64,000 nucleotides of DNA, taken from positions 1-64,000 of the forward strand of contig JAXDIG010000039.1 of the NCBI GenBank assembly GCA_034664125.1, in the 5' to 3' direction. The notes under the pieces were generated by a model. That model saw only the letters and a program-made list of their open reading frames with translations. It was not told the DNA's origin and ran no database searches. Each line of letters opens with the position of its first letter. Position 1 is the first letter of the stretch. Below are positions 7,637 through 14,541 of this stretch, piece by piece. The DNA comes from JACVRW01 sp034664125. Lineage in GTDB: Bacteria; Actinomycetota; Thermoleophilia; Solirubrobacterales; Thermoleophilaceae. The translations under genes and the position numbers were made by a program.

Positions 7637-7642
7637 TATACT
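7637..7642 (+). promoter_or_regulatory. -10 box of cbbR
   Basis: TATACT lies 11 bases before the cbbR ATG at 7654, giving an expected leader of about 4-5 bases. No convincing -35 box is visible. Confidence 0.4.
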
Positions 7643-7653
7643 TGTGTGACGAT

Positions 7654-8586
7654 ATGTCCATCACCCTGACCCAGTTGCGAAGCTTCCTGGCAGTAGTGCG
7701 GACCGGGTCCGTGACGGCCGCATCCGACGAGCTCGTGGTCACCCAGCCGTCGATCTCGGCCGCCGTCACGGCGCTCTCGCGAGAACTGGGGACCAATCTG
7801 TTGGAGCGTGAAGGGCGCGGCGTCAAGCCCACGCCTTCGGGCATCGCGTTCGCCCCGTTCGCCGCGGACGTCATCGGCCTCTTGGAGAAGGGCCGCCGCG
7901 CTGCCCAAGAGGCGGCCACGCGGGCGGAACGCGGGTTGCGGATCGCGGCGGTGACGACGGCCGCCGAGTCGTTCGTCCCCGCGCTCATGCACGCCTTCGC
8001 CATGTCTCAGCCGGACACCGGGCTCACGTTGAGTGTCGGGAACCGCGGCCGGGTGTTGGACATGGTGCTGGAGCACGAGGCCGACGTCGCGTTCGGCGGC
8101 CGGCCTCCACGCGACGAGCGCATCGACGCTTACGCGTTCCTCACGAACGAGCTCGTCCTCATCACCGCTCCGGGCGATCCGTTGGCGAGCGGCACGAAGG
8201 CCGTGCCCTCCGACCTGACCGAGCGCAGCTGGCTGCTTCGCGAGCCGGGGTCGGGCACGCGCACCGCGAACGAGGAGTTCCTCGCGAGTGCCGGCCTGGA
8301 CGTTCCCACCCTCACCGTCGGGTCCAACGGTGCGATCAAGCAAGCCGCTCGCGCCGGGTTGGGCGTCTCGTTCGTGTCCCGCGATGCCGTCGCCGCCGAG
8401 CTCGACGCGAAGCTGCTGGGTGCGATCGCGATCGAGCCGACCCCCCCGCCGCGCCAGTGGCACGTGATGCGCTCCCGCGTCGGCCCGCCGCGCCCGGTGG
8501 TGGACGAGTTCTTCGAGTTCGTCAGGACGAGCGCCGCCGGCGGCGACCTGGAAGCGGTCGAGAAGACGCTTCCTCCGGCTGTCTGA
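7654..8586 (+). CDS. cbbR: LysR-family regulator, CbbR
   Basis: CbbR proteins activate CBB operons in response to metabolites such as ribulose bisphosphate or phosphoglycolate. The 310-residue protein has the LysR winged helix-turn-helix at residues 1-60 (TQLRSFLAVVRTGSVTAAS, then TQPSISAAVTALSRELG) and a substrate-binding domain from about 90 on, with the GLGVSFVSRD segment near 235. I chose the ATG at 7654 (MSITLTQLRSF) because LysR proteins begin just before this helix; an in-frame GTG at 7627 would add nine unlikely residues. It is transcribed divergently from fba, the standard arrangement for cbbR. Confidence 0.9.
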   Translation: MSITLTQLRSFLAVVRTGSVTAASDELVVTQPSISAAVTALSRELGTNLLEREGRGVKPTPSGIAFAPFAADVIGLLEKGRRAAQEAATRAERGLRIAAVTTAAESFVPALMHAFAMSQPDTGLTLSVGNRGRVLDMVLEHEADVAFGGRPPRDERIDAYAFLTNELVLITAPGDPLASGTKAVPSDLTERSWLLREPGSGTRTANEEFLASAGLDVPTLTVGSNGAIKQAARAGLGVSFVSRDAVAAELDAKLLGAIAIEPTPPPRQWHVMRSRVGPPRPVVDEFFEFVRTSAAGGDLEAVEKTLPPAV

Positions 8587-8595
8587 CGGCCGCTG

Positions 8596-8886
8596 TCAGG
8601 CGCTCTCGGCGAGCGCTTCCGCGGTGTAGCAACGAGCGGTCGGGGCAGACTCCACTCGCACCAGCGTGTCGCGCGTGTAGCCGGCGATGCGGTCGCTGCG
8701 CGACGCCACGGCGGCAACACTGCTGTCGATCGCATCGGCGATGCCGCCGAGCTCGGTACGGCAGATGATCAGGCGCGGCTCCCAGTCCGTTGGAGCGGCA
8801 TCGTTTCGACTTTCGACGACGCACCAGAGCCCGGCCTGCACGATCGCGTCGGCAGCCGCGGGCCACGTTTCGTTAGCCGGCGTCAT
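8596..8886 (-). CDS. Small hypothetical protein
   Basis: A 96-residue protein starting at the ATG at 8884-8886. The sequence looks globular (a DAIVQAGLWCVVESRND segment, then WEPRLIICRTELGGIADAI) with no membrane helix or metal motif. The larger open frame upstream is low-complexity arginine-rich sequence and was not included. It converges with cbbR, 9 bases between stops. No family is recognised. Confidence 0.5.
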   Translation of the reverse strand: MTPANETWPAAADAIVQAGLWCVVESRNDAAPTDWEPRLIICRTELGGIADAIDSSVAAVASRSDRIAGYTRDTLVRVESAPTARCYTAEALAESA

Positions 8887-9001
8887 GCGCCGATGGTCGC
8901 AGCCGTGGCGGGCACGGTCCATCGGAATCCGCCGTCCCCCGATAGGTGAAGCTCGATCCCAATTGCGCGACGGGAAATAGAGCAAAGTCGAGGGACGGTA
9001 T

Positions 9002-9092
9002 CGAAGAAGCGCTTGCTTTCCGCGGCCGTAGCGCCTAAGCAGTCCACACCGCCGTTCCCTCCCCGAAACGAGGTCCCGATGCACGAGCGCCG
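9002..9092 (+). repeat. Duplicated leader, copy A
   Basis: Copy A of a repeated upstream region: CGAAGAAGCG, TTGCTT (9013-9018), GCGGCCG, a variable 32-base stretch ending TTCCCT, then GAAACGAGGTCC, the start codon and the first codons MHERR. Copy B is at 9320-9415. TTGCTT may be a -35 box. Confidence 0.75.
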
Positions 9093-9282
9093 AGGTGCGC
9101 TGATGGCGACGAGTAGGCATGACGAGCTCGCCCGGCACGTCGGCCACTTCATCGAGTGCTTGACCTACGCCGACGGGAGGGTCGCCCTGGAGTGCGTCAT
9201 GTGTGCGGAGGTGCTGTACGACGTGACCGAGGAGGCCGCGGTCCCCCCGGAGGAGTGGTCGCCGCGCTACTCGGCGCGCTGA
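9079..9282 (+). CDS. Small hypothetical protein (duplicated leader, copy A)
   Basis: A 67-residue acidic protein. The start at 9079 is supported by GAGGT at 5 bases' spacing and by the match of its first five residues (MHERR) and leader to those of the gene at 9402. The body holds a CVMC pair in VALECVMCAEVLYDVTEE and a C-terminal PPEEWSPRYSAR. The CxxC could bind a metal or be redox active, but one pair alone is weak evidence. After residue 5 the protein is unrelated to the 9402 protein, so only the control region and first codons are shared. Confidence 0.6.
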   Translation: MHERRGALMATSRHDELARHVGHFIECLTYADGRVALECVMCAEVLYDVTEEAAVPPEEWSPRYSAR

Positions 9283-9319
9283 GCCGCGGCTGGGATAGAG
9301 AAACGGCTACCCAGTCTCG

Positions 9320-9415
9320 CGAAGAAGCGATTGCTTTACGCGGCCGCATCTACTTGTATCAATCGGCACTAGCGATGCTTCCCTGATTGAAACGAGGTCC
9401 GATGCACGAGCGCCG
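9320..9415 (+). repeat. Duplicated leader, copy B
   Basis: Copy B of the leader at 9002-9092, with TTGCTT at 9331-9336, a 38-base variable stretch, and the same ribosome-binding and start context. Seventeen bases after TTGCTT is TTGTAT (9354-9359), a possible -10 box not conserved in copy A. Confidence 0.75.
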
Positions 9416-9875
9416 TCTGCTGTTGGTCGCGAACCGCACCGCAACCAATGCGAAGCTCTGTGAAGCAGTGGCGGATCGGGCACGGCGCGCGCCGCGCGCC
9501 GTGCGCGTTCACCTGCTCGTACCGGCGATGCCGCGTGGACTTCACTGGGCGGTGGACCCCGAGGTCGCCGGCCACGAGGAGGCGCGCGGCAGGCTCAAGG
9601 CCGCCTTGCCTGGCCTGAGCGCAGCCGCCGGGTCCCCTGTCACCGGTGAGGTCGGCGACGCGGATCCGTTCGCGGCGATCCAGGACGCGCTGTTTCGCGA
9701 GCCCTTCGACGAGATCATCATCTCGACGCTTCCGCGTCGCGTCTCGCGCTGGCTGCGGCAGGACCTCCCGAGCAAGACGCGCGCCCTGGGAGTGCCCGTC
9801 ACTCACGTCGAGGCGGTTTCGGTTCCCGACGAAGTGGCGCTCGCAGGCGACTGGACGCTCACGGCGCGCGGCTGA
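9402..9875 (+). CDS. Universal-stress-protein-like small protein
   Basis: A 157-residue alpha/beta protein. It opens with a beta strand RRLLLVANRTATN, has VRVHLLVPA as strand two, and later DPFAAIQDALFREPFDEIIISTLP, where the final strand and STLP resemble the nucleotide-binding end of USP domains. The GxxGxxxxGS signature of ATP-binding USPs is not seen, so nucleotide binding is doubtful. The start at 9402 follows a GAGGT ribosome-binding site shared with the gene at 9079. The assignment is from pattern only; it could be another Rossmann-like fold. Confidence 0.65.
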   Translation: MHERRLLLVANRTATNAKLCEAVADRARRAPRAVRVHLLVPAMPRGLHWAVDPEVAGHEEARGRLKAALPGLSAAAGSPVTGEVGDADPFAAIQDALFREPFDEIIISTLPRRVSRWLRQDLPSKTRALGVPVTHVEAVSVPDEVALAGDWTLTARG

Positions 9876-10002
9876 GCCGGCGAGATCGCCACCAGCGACT
9901 CACACGGGAGCGCACCGAAAACGCGACGGCGCCAAGGCCGAGCGGGGCGAAGCTGAGCAGCGTCTCCTCCACGGGCAGGCCCGCGATGTGGGCCAGGATC
10001 AT
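9859..10002 (-). CDS. 47-residue single-helix membrane protein coupled to xdhC
   Basis: A short reading frame that ordinary gene finders would miss. It encodes MILAHIAGLPVEETLLSFAP, a glycine- and alanine-rich hydrophobic stretch (about residues 11-31) and an arginine- and tryptophan-rich tail. Its ATG (10000-10002) overlaps the TGA of the upstream xdhC-like gene as ATGA, implying translational coupling. The composition (one membrane helix, AHIAGLPVEE start, basic cytoplasmic tail) resembles tiny hydrophobic proteins I associate with Thermoleophilia genomes. It ends 17 bases inside the convergent 9402 gene. Function unknown. Confidence 0.65.
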   Translation of the reverse strand: MILAHIAGLPVEETLLSFAPLGLGAVAFSVRSRVSRWWRSRRLSRAP

Positions 10003-11078
10003 CCCGCGACCGGCTCGTGGATGCGGCCCTCGGTGCTGCCCAGCCGCCCGCCCGTCCGTCCGCGCCGAACCGCCACGATCTCGCTCATGATCGACAGCGC
10101 CGTCTCCGCCGCGGTCAGCGCGCCGAGATCCAGGCCGATGGGCGCCGCGATGCGTTCCAGCTGCGCCGGCTCGACGCCCGCGGCGAGCAAGCGCTCACGC
10201 CGGTGCGCTTGGGCTCGCCGGCTTCCCATCGCCCCGATGTAGCCGGCCGGGGAGGCCAGAGCCGCGATGAGCGCCGCGTCGTCGAGCTTGGGGTCATGGG
10301 TGAGCACGGCGATCGCCGCGGCGCGGTCGAGCGGGTCCAGCTGCGCGAGCGCCTCCTGGGGCCATGCGGCCAGTACCTGCTCGGCCGCGGGAAAGCGCTC
10401 CGCCGTCGCGAATCGCGTACGCGGGTCCACGACGAAAGCGCGCCAGCCGCCCAGGGCCGCGACGGCCGACAGTTGCGCCGCGAAGTCCACCGCGCCCACG
10501 ATGACGAGCCGGGGCGGCGGCGCGGCCACGTCGACGAACAGGGTGGCGCCGGCGTGCTCGTGCAGCTCGCTCCGCTCCGACCAGAGCGCCTCACGCGCCA
10601 GGGCGAGCGCGGCCGCGTCGAGGTCGGCATCGCCGAGCGTGCCCTCGGGGGGCGCGTCCGCGGCGACCAGCAGCTTGGCGCCGGCCTGCGGGCAGCCGTC
10701 GACCGCCGTCACGAGCGCCGCCCGGGCGCCGCTCCGCGCGAGCTCTACGAAGCGAGACTGCAGCCCGGTGACGTAGTGCTCGACCCAGATCGATATCTCA
10801 CCACCGCACGGCAGCCCGACGTCCCACGCCTCGGAGTCGGCGATCCCGTAGTGCAGCAGCCGCGGCTCGGCGCCCGCGAGCACCTCCTCGGCGACCTCGA
10901 CGACCGCCCCCTCGACGCACCCGCCCGAAACCGCACCGGCGACCGCGCCGCGCGCGTTGATCGCCATCTTCGTGCCCGCGGGCTGAGGTGCGGACTTCTT
11001 CGTCTCGACCACGGTCGCGACGGCGACGCGATCACCGCGCCGCGTCCACGCCTCGATCGCATCGAGAACGCTCGTCAT
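9999..11078 (-). CDS. xdhC: XdhC/CoxF-family molybdoenzyme maturation factor
   Basis: XdhC-family proteins bind molybdenum cofactor, help its sulfuration and insert it into xanthine dehydrogenase or aerobic CO dehydrogenase. The 359-residue protein has the N-terminal XdhC/CoxI domain (residues about 10-80, with KKSAPQPAGTKMAI and SGGCVEG), a LPCGGEISIWVE motif near 95, and the C-terminal Rossmann-like domain (LVIVGAVDFAAQL near 195, then IGAMGSRR). The usual GAGHVA glycine motif reads GAVDFA, so nucleotide binding in that domain may be altered. No molybdoenzyme structural gene is in the window. The CoxG-like gene in the CBB locus is the only other hint of a CO dehydrogenase. Confidence 0.88.
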   Translation of the reverse strand: MTSVLDAIEAWTRRGDRVAVATVVETKKSAPQPAGTKMAINARGAVAGAVSGGCVEGAVVEVAEEVLAGAEPRLLHYGIADSEAWDVGLPCGGEISIWVEHYVTGLQSRFVELARSGARAALVTAVDGCPQAGAKLLVAADAPPEGTLGDADLDAAALALAREALWSERSELHEHAGATLFVDVAAPPPRLVIVGAVDFAAQLSAVAALGGWRAFVVDPRTRFATAERFPAAEQVLAAWPQEALAQLDPLDRAAAIAVLTHDPKLDDAALIAALASPAGYIGAMGSRRAQAHRRERLLAAGVEPAQLERIAAPIGLDLGALTAAETALSIMSEIVAVRRGRTGGRLGSTEGRIHEPVAG

Positions 11079-11312
11079 GCGGCCGGATCGGCTTCCACGA
11101 GCCGCCGAAGCTAGACCGCTGCGCGCGGCCTGTCCACAGGACTTCCTCTATCGACCCATTGATATTCGGGGTCGCCGCCGGAGGGACACGCTCGAGCTGC
11201 GGCGGGTTTGCCGACCCCCCGTGCCGGGGACCAGTAGCGCACAGAACGGGGACGACGCACAGCCCGCGCGGATGTCACGGCGGACCCTCCTATTCAGAAA
11301 CCAGGAGGTCCG

Positions 11313-11762
11313 ATGGACTCGAAATTCGTGGCGCAGCAGCCTGACCGCACGGAGCAACTGCTCGTCGACGAGCTGAAGGAGGTCGTTGGCGACGAGGCCG
11401 TCGAGCGGACTGACCTCGACTTCGAGCGGGCTCGGCAGCGACCGCCGGCTCGCCTTGGCCCGCTGGTGGCTTCGTCGCGGCTGCTGTTGCTCGTGGCCGG
11501 CGCGTCGCTGCTCGTGGTGGGCGTGATCGCCTCGTTGGCGCTCGACAACTGGCTCCTGCTCGGAGTGGCCCTGGGCGTCCATGCGCTGCTGGCGGCCGTG
11601 GTGGTTGGCAGCGCCCTGCTGCTGTCCACCGGGACCGAGAAGCCCGCTGCCACCACCGAGGCGGCGCTGGAGGAGGCGGGCGTGAGCGATCCGTCGGGCG
11701 CCCTCGACGACCTTGTCGAGCAGGTCAACAGCCAGCGGCAGGGCGGTTCGTCTGGGGTGTAG
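11313..11762 (+). CDS. Hypothetical two-helix membrane protein
   Basis: A 149-residue protein with a charged N-terminal third (VDELKEVVGDEAVERTDLDF), two adjacent membrane helices at about residues 54-72 and 78-104, and a soluble acidic C-terminus (ALEEAGVSDPSGALDDLVEQV). It has the strongest ribosome-binding site in the region, AGGAGGT at 11303-11309, three bases before the ATG, in contrast to the many leaderless starts here. Both termini are probably cytoplasmic. No family recognised. It precedes the DUF3352 lipoprotein by 31 bases. Confidence 0.7.
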   Translation: MDSKFVAQQPDRTEQLLVDELKEVVGDEAVERTDLDFERARQRPPARLGPLVASSRLLLLVAGASLLVVGVIASLALDNWLLLGVALGVHALLAAVVVGSALLLSTGTEKPAATTEAALEEAGVSDPSGALDDLVEQVNSQRQGGSSGV

Positions 11763-11793
11763 GCCGACCGGCGCTAGCTAGACTCGCGCCGCG

Positions 11794-13302
11794 ATGAAGC
11801 CGCTTCGCTCGCTCGCCGCCCTGTTCGCCTGCCTGACCGTGCTCGCGGGGGTCGCCGTGGCCGGGTGCGGCAGCGACGACGGCAGTTCGAGCGGGCTCGG
11901 GACCGTGCTCTCCTTCGTCCCCGCCGACACCCCCTTCGCGGTTTCGATCGACACCGATCTCGAGGGCGACCAGTACAAGTCTCTGGACGCCATCCTCAAC
12001 CGGTTCCCGGGGGCCGACACGATCAAGGCTCTGCTCAAGGCGCGGCTCACCATGGGCCAGGAGGGTGTCGACTTCGACAAGGACATCAAGCCGCTGCTGG
12101 GCAACCCGGCGGTGATCAGCGCCACCGACATCACGTCCTTCTTGTCCGACACGGCGGACTCGGGCTTCGTGGCCGCCCTTCAGGTGAAGGACACCGACGC
12201 GCTCAACTCGCTGGTCGAGAAGACCAAGGCCAAGAAGCTCGGCGACGCGGCCGGCGCGACGGAGTACCAGGACCAGGACACGTTCTTCGCGGTCAAGGAC
12301 GACGTGGTCGTGCTGGCCGGCTCCAGGCTGCTGCTCGAGGACGCTCTGAAGCGCGCCGACGGTGGGGACAGCCTCTCCGAGGACGACTTCAACAGCGCCC
12401 TGGATGGCCTGCCCGACTCCGCGCTGGCCCGGGTCTACGTGGACGTGCAGGGCCTGCTTGGCCAGGGCGAGGGCGCCAAGGCCGCGCGCAAGATCGCGTG
12501 GGTCGACGCGCTGCGCAAGCTGGGCCTGACCGTCTCGGCGCACAAGGACTCGATCGATGTCGAGTTCAACCTGCACACCGACGCTGGCAGCCTGAGCGAG
12601 AAGGACCTGCCGCTCGCCTCCGGCGACGAGGCCGCGCAGGTCGTGCAGCGGCCCGGCGAGATCGGCGTCGGACTGCGCGACCCGAACCAGCTCGTCACGT
12701 TCTTCGAGTCCGCCCTCCAGGCCGTCGACCCGAACACGTTCGGGGACTACGAGCAGGGCAAGCGCGCGCTGTCGGCGAAGCTCGACCTCGACGTCGACAA
12801 GGACCTGATCGCGCAGCTCACGGGCAACCTGTCGGTGTCGGCGACGATCCAGGGGCAGTTCGGCATCCGCGCCGAGGTGAAGGACCCCGCGGCCTTCGCG
12901 CAGACCGTCGACAAGGTCGCCAAGGCGCTTCCCGAGTTCGGGTCGGGCCTGGGAGTCGAGGGCGTGCGCCGCAGCGGCGACCTCTACGAGGCGCGGCTAT
13001 CGGGCGGCGGCACGTTCGTCTTCGGCATGGCCGGCGGCGCGCTGGTCGCCGCCACGGACTCGGCGCGCGCCCATGCGCTCGCCTCGGCCAAGCCGGCCGC
13101 CGTGGAAGGCGCCAGCGGGTCCCTTGTCGTCAGGGCCGACGCCCAGGGGATCGCCCGTCAGATCCTGGCGCGGCTCGCGCCTCAGTTCGGACTGCCGGAC
13201 CCGCTCGTGCCGGTCTTCGCGCGCCCGTTCGACGAGCTGCTCGGCTCGGTCGCCACGACCACCGACGGCATGAAGGGCAAGTTCAGCCTGACGCTGGACT
13301 AG
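11794..13302 (+). CDS. DUF3352-type secreted lipoprotein
   Basis: A 502-residue protein with a lipoprotein signal peptide (MKPLRSLAALFACLTVLAGV, lipobox around VAGCG near residue 25) followed by a Gly/Ser/Asp linker. The body begins LSFVPADTPFAVSIDTDLEG, the DUF3352 hallmark, and contains repeats of a DSALARVYVDVQGLL type and a late SGSLVVRADAQGIARQIL. The family is common in Actinobacteria and Cyanobacteria and has no known function; it is expected on the outer face of the membrane. A TAGACT box nine bases before the ATG suggests a near-leaderless message. The gene overlaps the convergent M23 gene by 20 bases. Confidence 0.88.
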   Translation: MKPLRSLAALFACLTVLAGVAVAGCGSDDGSSSGLGTVLSFVPADTPFAVSIDTDLEGDQYKSLDAILNRFPGADTIKALLKARLTMGQEGVDFDKDIKPLLGNPAVISATDITSFLSDTADSGFVAALQVKDTDALNSLVEKTKAKKLGDAAGATEYQDQDTFFAVKDDVVVLAGSRLLLEDALKRADGGDSLSEDDFNSALDGLPDSALARVYVDVQGLLGQGEGAKAARKIAWVDALRKLGLTVSAHKDSIDVEFNLHTDAGSLSEKDLPLASGDEAAQVVQRPGEIGVGLRDPNQLVTFFESALQAVDPNTFGDYEQGKRALSAKLDLDVDKDLIAQLTGNLSVSATIQGQFGIRAEVKDPAAFAQTVDKVAKALPEFGSGLGVEGVRRSGDLYEARLSGGGTFVFGMAGGALVAATDSARAHALASAKPAAVEGASGSLVVRADAQGIARQILARLAPQFGLPDPLVPVFARPFDELLGSVATTTDGMKGKFSLTLD

Positions 13303-13954
13303 TCCCGCTCCACGCCTCCAGCAGCGGCAGCGGGTCGATCGCGTGCCCGCCGGCGTACCACGGGCCGAGCCATACCTCGAAATGGAGGTGCGGCCCCGAC
13401 GAGCCGCCGGTGCTGCCCACCTCGCCGAGGCGCTCGCCGGTGCGGACGCGCTCGCCCTCCCGCACGACGATCGAGCCGCTGCGCAGGTGCATGAAGACGT
13501 AGTCGTAGTCGTCGCCGTCGCCGTGCAGCACGACGTAGTGCCCGGCGGCCCTGGCCTGGTACTGGACGGTCGTCACGACACCGCGGAATGGTGCGACGAC
13601 GGGCGTGCCGGCAGCCGCGGCGAGATCCTGGCCCTGGTGGCGGTGGCCCCTGCGCTTGGCGCCGAAGCCCGCGTCGGGGCCGCCCCAGTCGAAGGGGCCG
13701 GCGATCGGAAAGCGGTGCGGCCCGGGGTCGGAGGCGGTCAGCCGGGCGTTGCGGCGGCGCTTGGGCTTCGGCGCGGGCTTGGCGCCCGGCTGGCCGTACG
13801 CGGCTCCGCCGCCGTTGCCATCCTCGCCGTGCTGGGCGGGCGGTGCCGCGATGGCTCCCCCGCCCTCGCCGGGCGCCGCCGCGACAGGCGGCCCCAATGC
13901 TGCTGCCGCGGTCAGCACCACGGCGAGAGCGGGGAAGACGCGGCGAAGTCGCAT
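13283..13954 (-). CDS. Secreted M23 (LytM) peptidase
   Basis: A 223-residue exported protein: signal peptide (about 1-27), a proline- and lysine-rich linker, then a LytM domain. Zinc ligands are seen in RHQGQD (the HxxxD motif) and HLHFE near residue 194; PVVAPFRGVVTT, HYVVLHGDGDDYDYVFMH and GEVGSTGGSSGPHLHFE are diagnostic. Such enzymes cleave cross-bridges in peptidoglycan or, if degenerate, activate amidases; the ligands here look complete. The linker would pass through the cell wall. It is divergent from the 14056 gene and overlaps the tail of the DUF3352 gene. Confidence 0.9.
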   Translation of the reverse strand: MRLRRVFPALAVVLTAAAALGPPVAAAPGEGGGAIAAPPAQHGEDGNGGGAAYGQPGAKPAPKPKRRRNARLTASDPGPHRFPIAGPFDWGGPDAGFGAKRRGHRHQGQDLAAAAGTPVVAPFRGVVTTVQYQARAAGHYVVLHGDGDDYDYVFMHLRSGSIVVREGERVRTGERLGEVGSTGGSSGPHLHFEVWLGPWYAGGHAIDPLPLLEAWSGTSPASG

Positions 13955-14055
13955 CGCACTCTTCGCATCGGCGCGCCCCGCGGACTCCTGTTCGGTGCAA
14001 TCGAACTTTCACGCCCCGCCCGTTTGCATCGGCGGAGGGCGGGTAGCGCAGACGG

Positions 14056-14520
14056 ATGCGCCTCCTTCGCCTTCCCTATGCCTTCGTACGCATCCCCGCC
14101 GAGCTTGCGCTGGAGCTCGCGAAGCGCTCCGTCTCGGTCGCCTACGGCTTCGTCCGCAGCGACGACGAGCAGGGCGTGACGCTGCGCGAGCCGCCTCGGC
14201 CCGAGTACTTCCGGCCGCCTCCGCCTCCGCCTCCCCCTCCGTCCCCGCCGCGGCGGCCCCGGCCGCCGCGCTCCAACGGGCACGTCAGCGAAGAGGCCGT
14301 GCTCGTGGCGGAGGTTGCCGAGCAGGGAGCCGAGGATGGCGCCGGGGCGGAGATCCGGGTGGAGGCGCCGTGGCCGGGCTACGACCGCATGACCGCCGCC
14401 GAGATCATCGGTCGGCTGCGCGGCGAGACGCCCGAGGTGGGCGCCGCCGTCAGCCTCTACGAGGCTTCCCACAAGGCTCGCCGTTCGGTGCTCGAGGCGG
14501 CCGCGCGCAGCATGCGCTGA
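14056..14520 (+). CDS. Hypothetical protein with polyproline tract
   Basis: A 154-residue protein. The N-terminal 40 residues are amphipathic (PYAFVRIPAELALELAKRSV), followed by a near-continuous proline run at about residues 52-70, an acidic alanine/glutamate segment, and a C-terminal segment WPGYDRMTAAEIIGRLRG ending in SVLEAAARSMR. That last part resembles a short helical motif found at the ends of other actinobacterial proteins, but I cannot name it. The proline run probably needs elongation factor P for translation. A TAGCGC sequence sits 6 bases before the ATG, a poor match to the leaderless -10 pattern. Confidence 0.65.
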   Translation: MRLLRLPYAFVRIPAELALELAKRSVSVAYGFVRSDDEQGVTLREPPRPEYFRPPPPPPPPPSPPRRPRPPRSNGHVSEEAVLVAEVAEQGAEDGAGAEIRVEAPWPGYDRMTAAEIIGRLRGETPEVGAAVSLYEASHKARRSVLEAAARSMR

Positions 14521-14541
14521 GGTAAAGCGCAGCCGCGCGGC

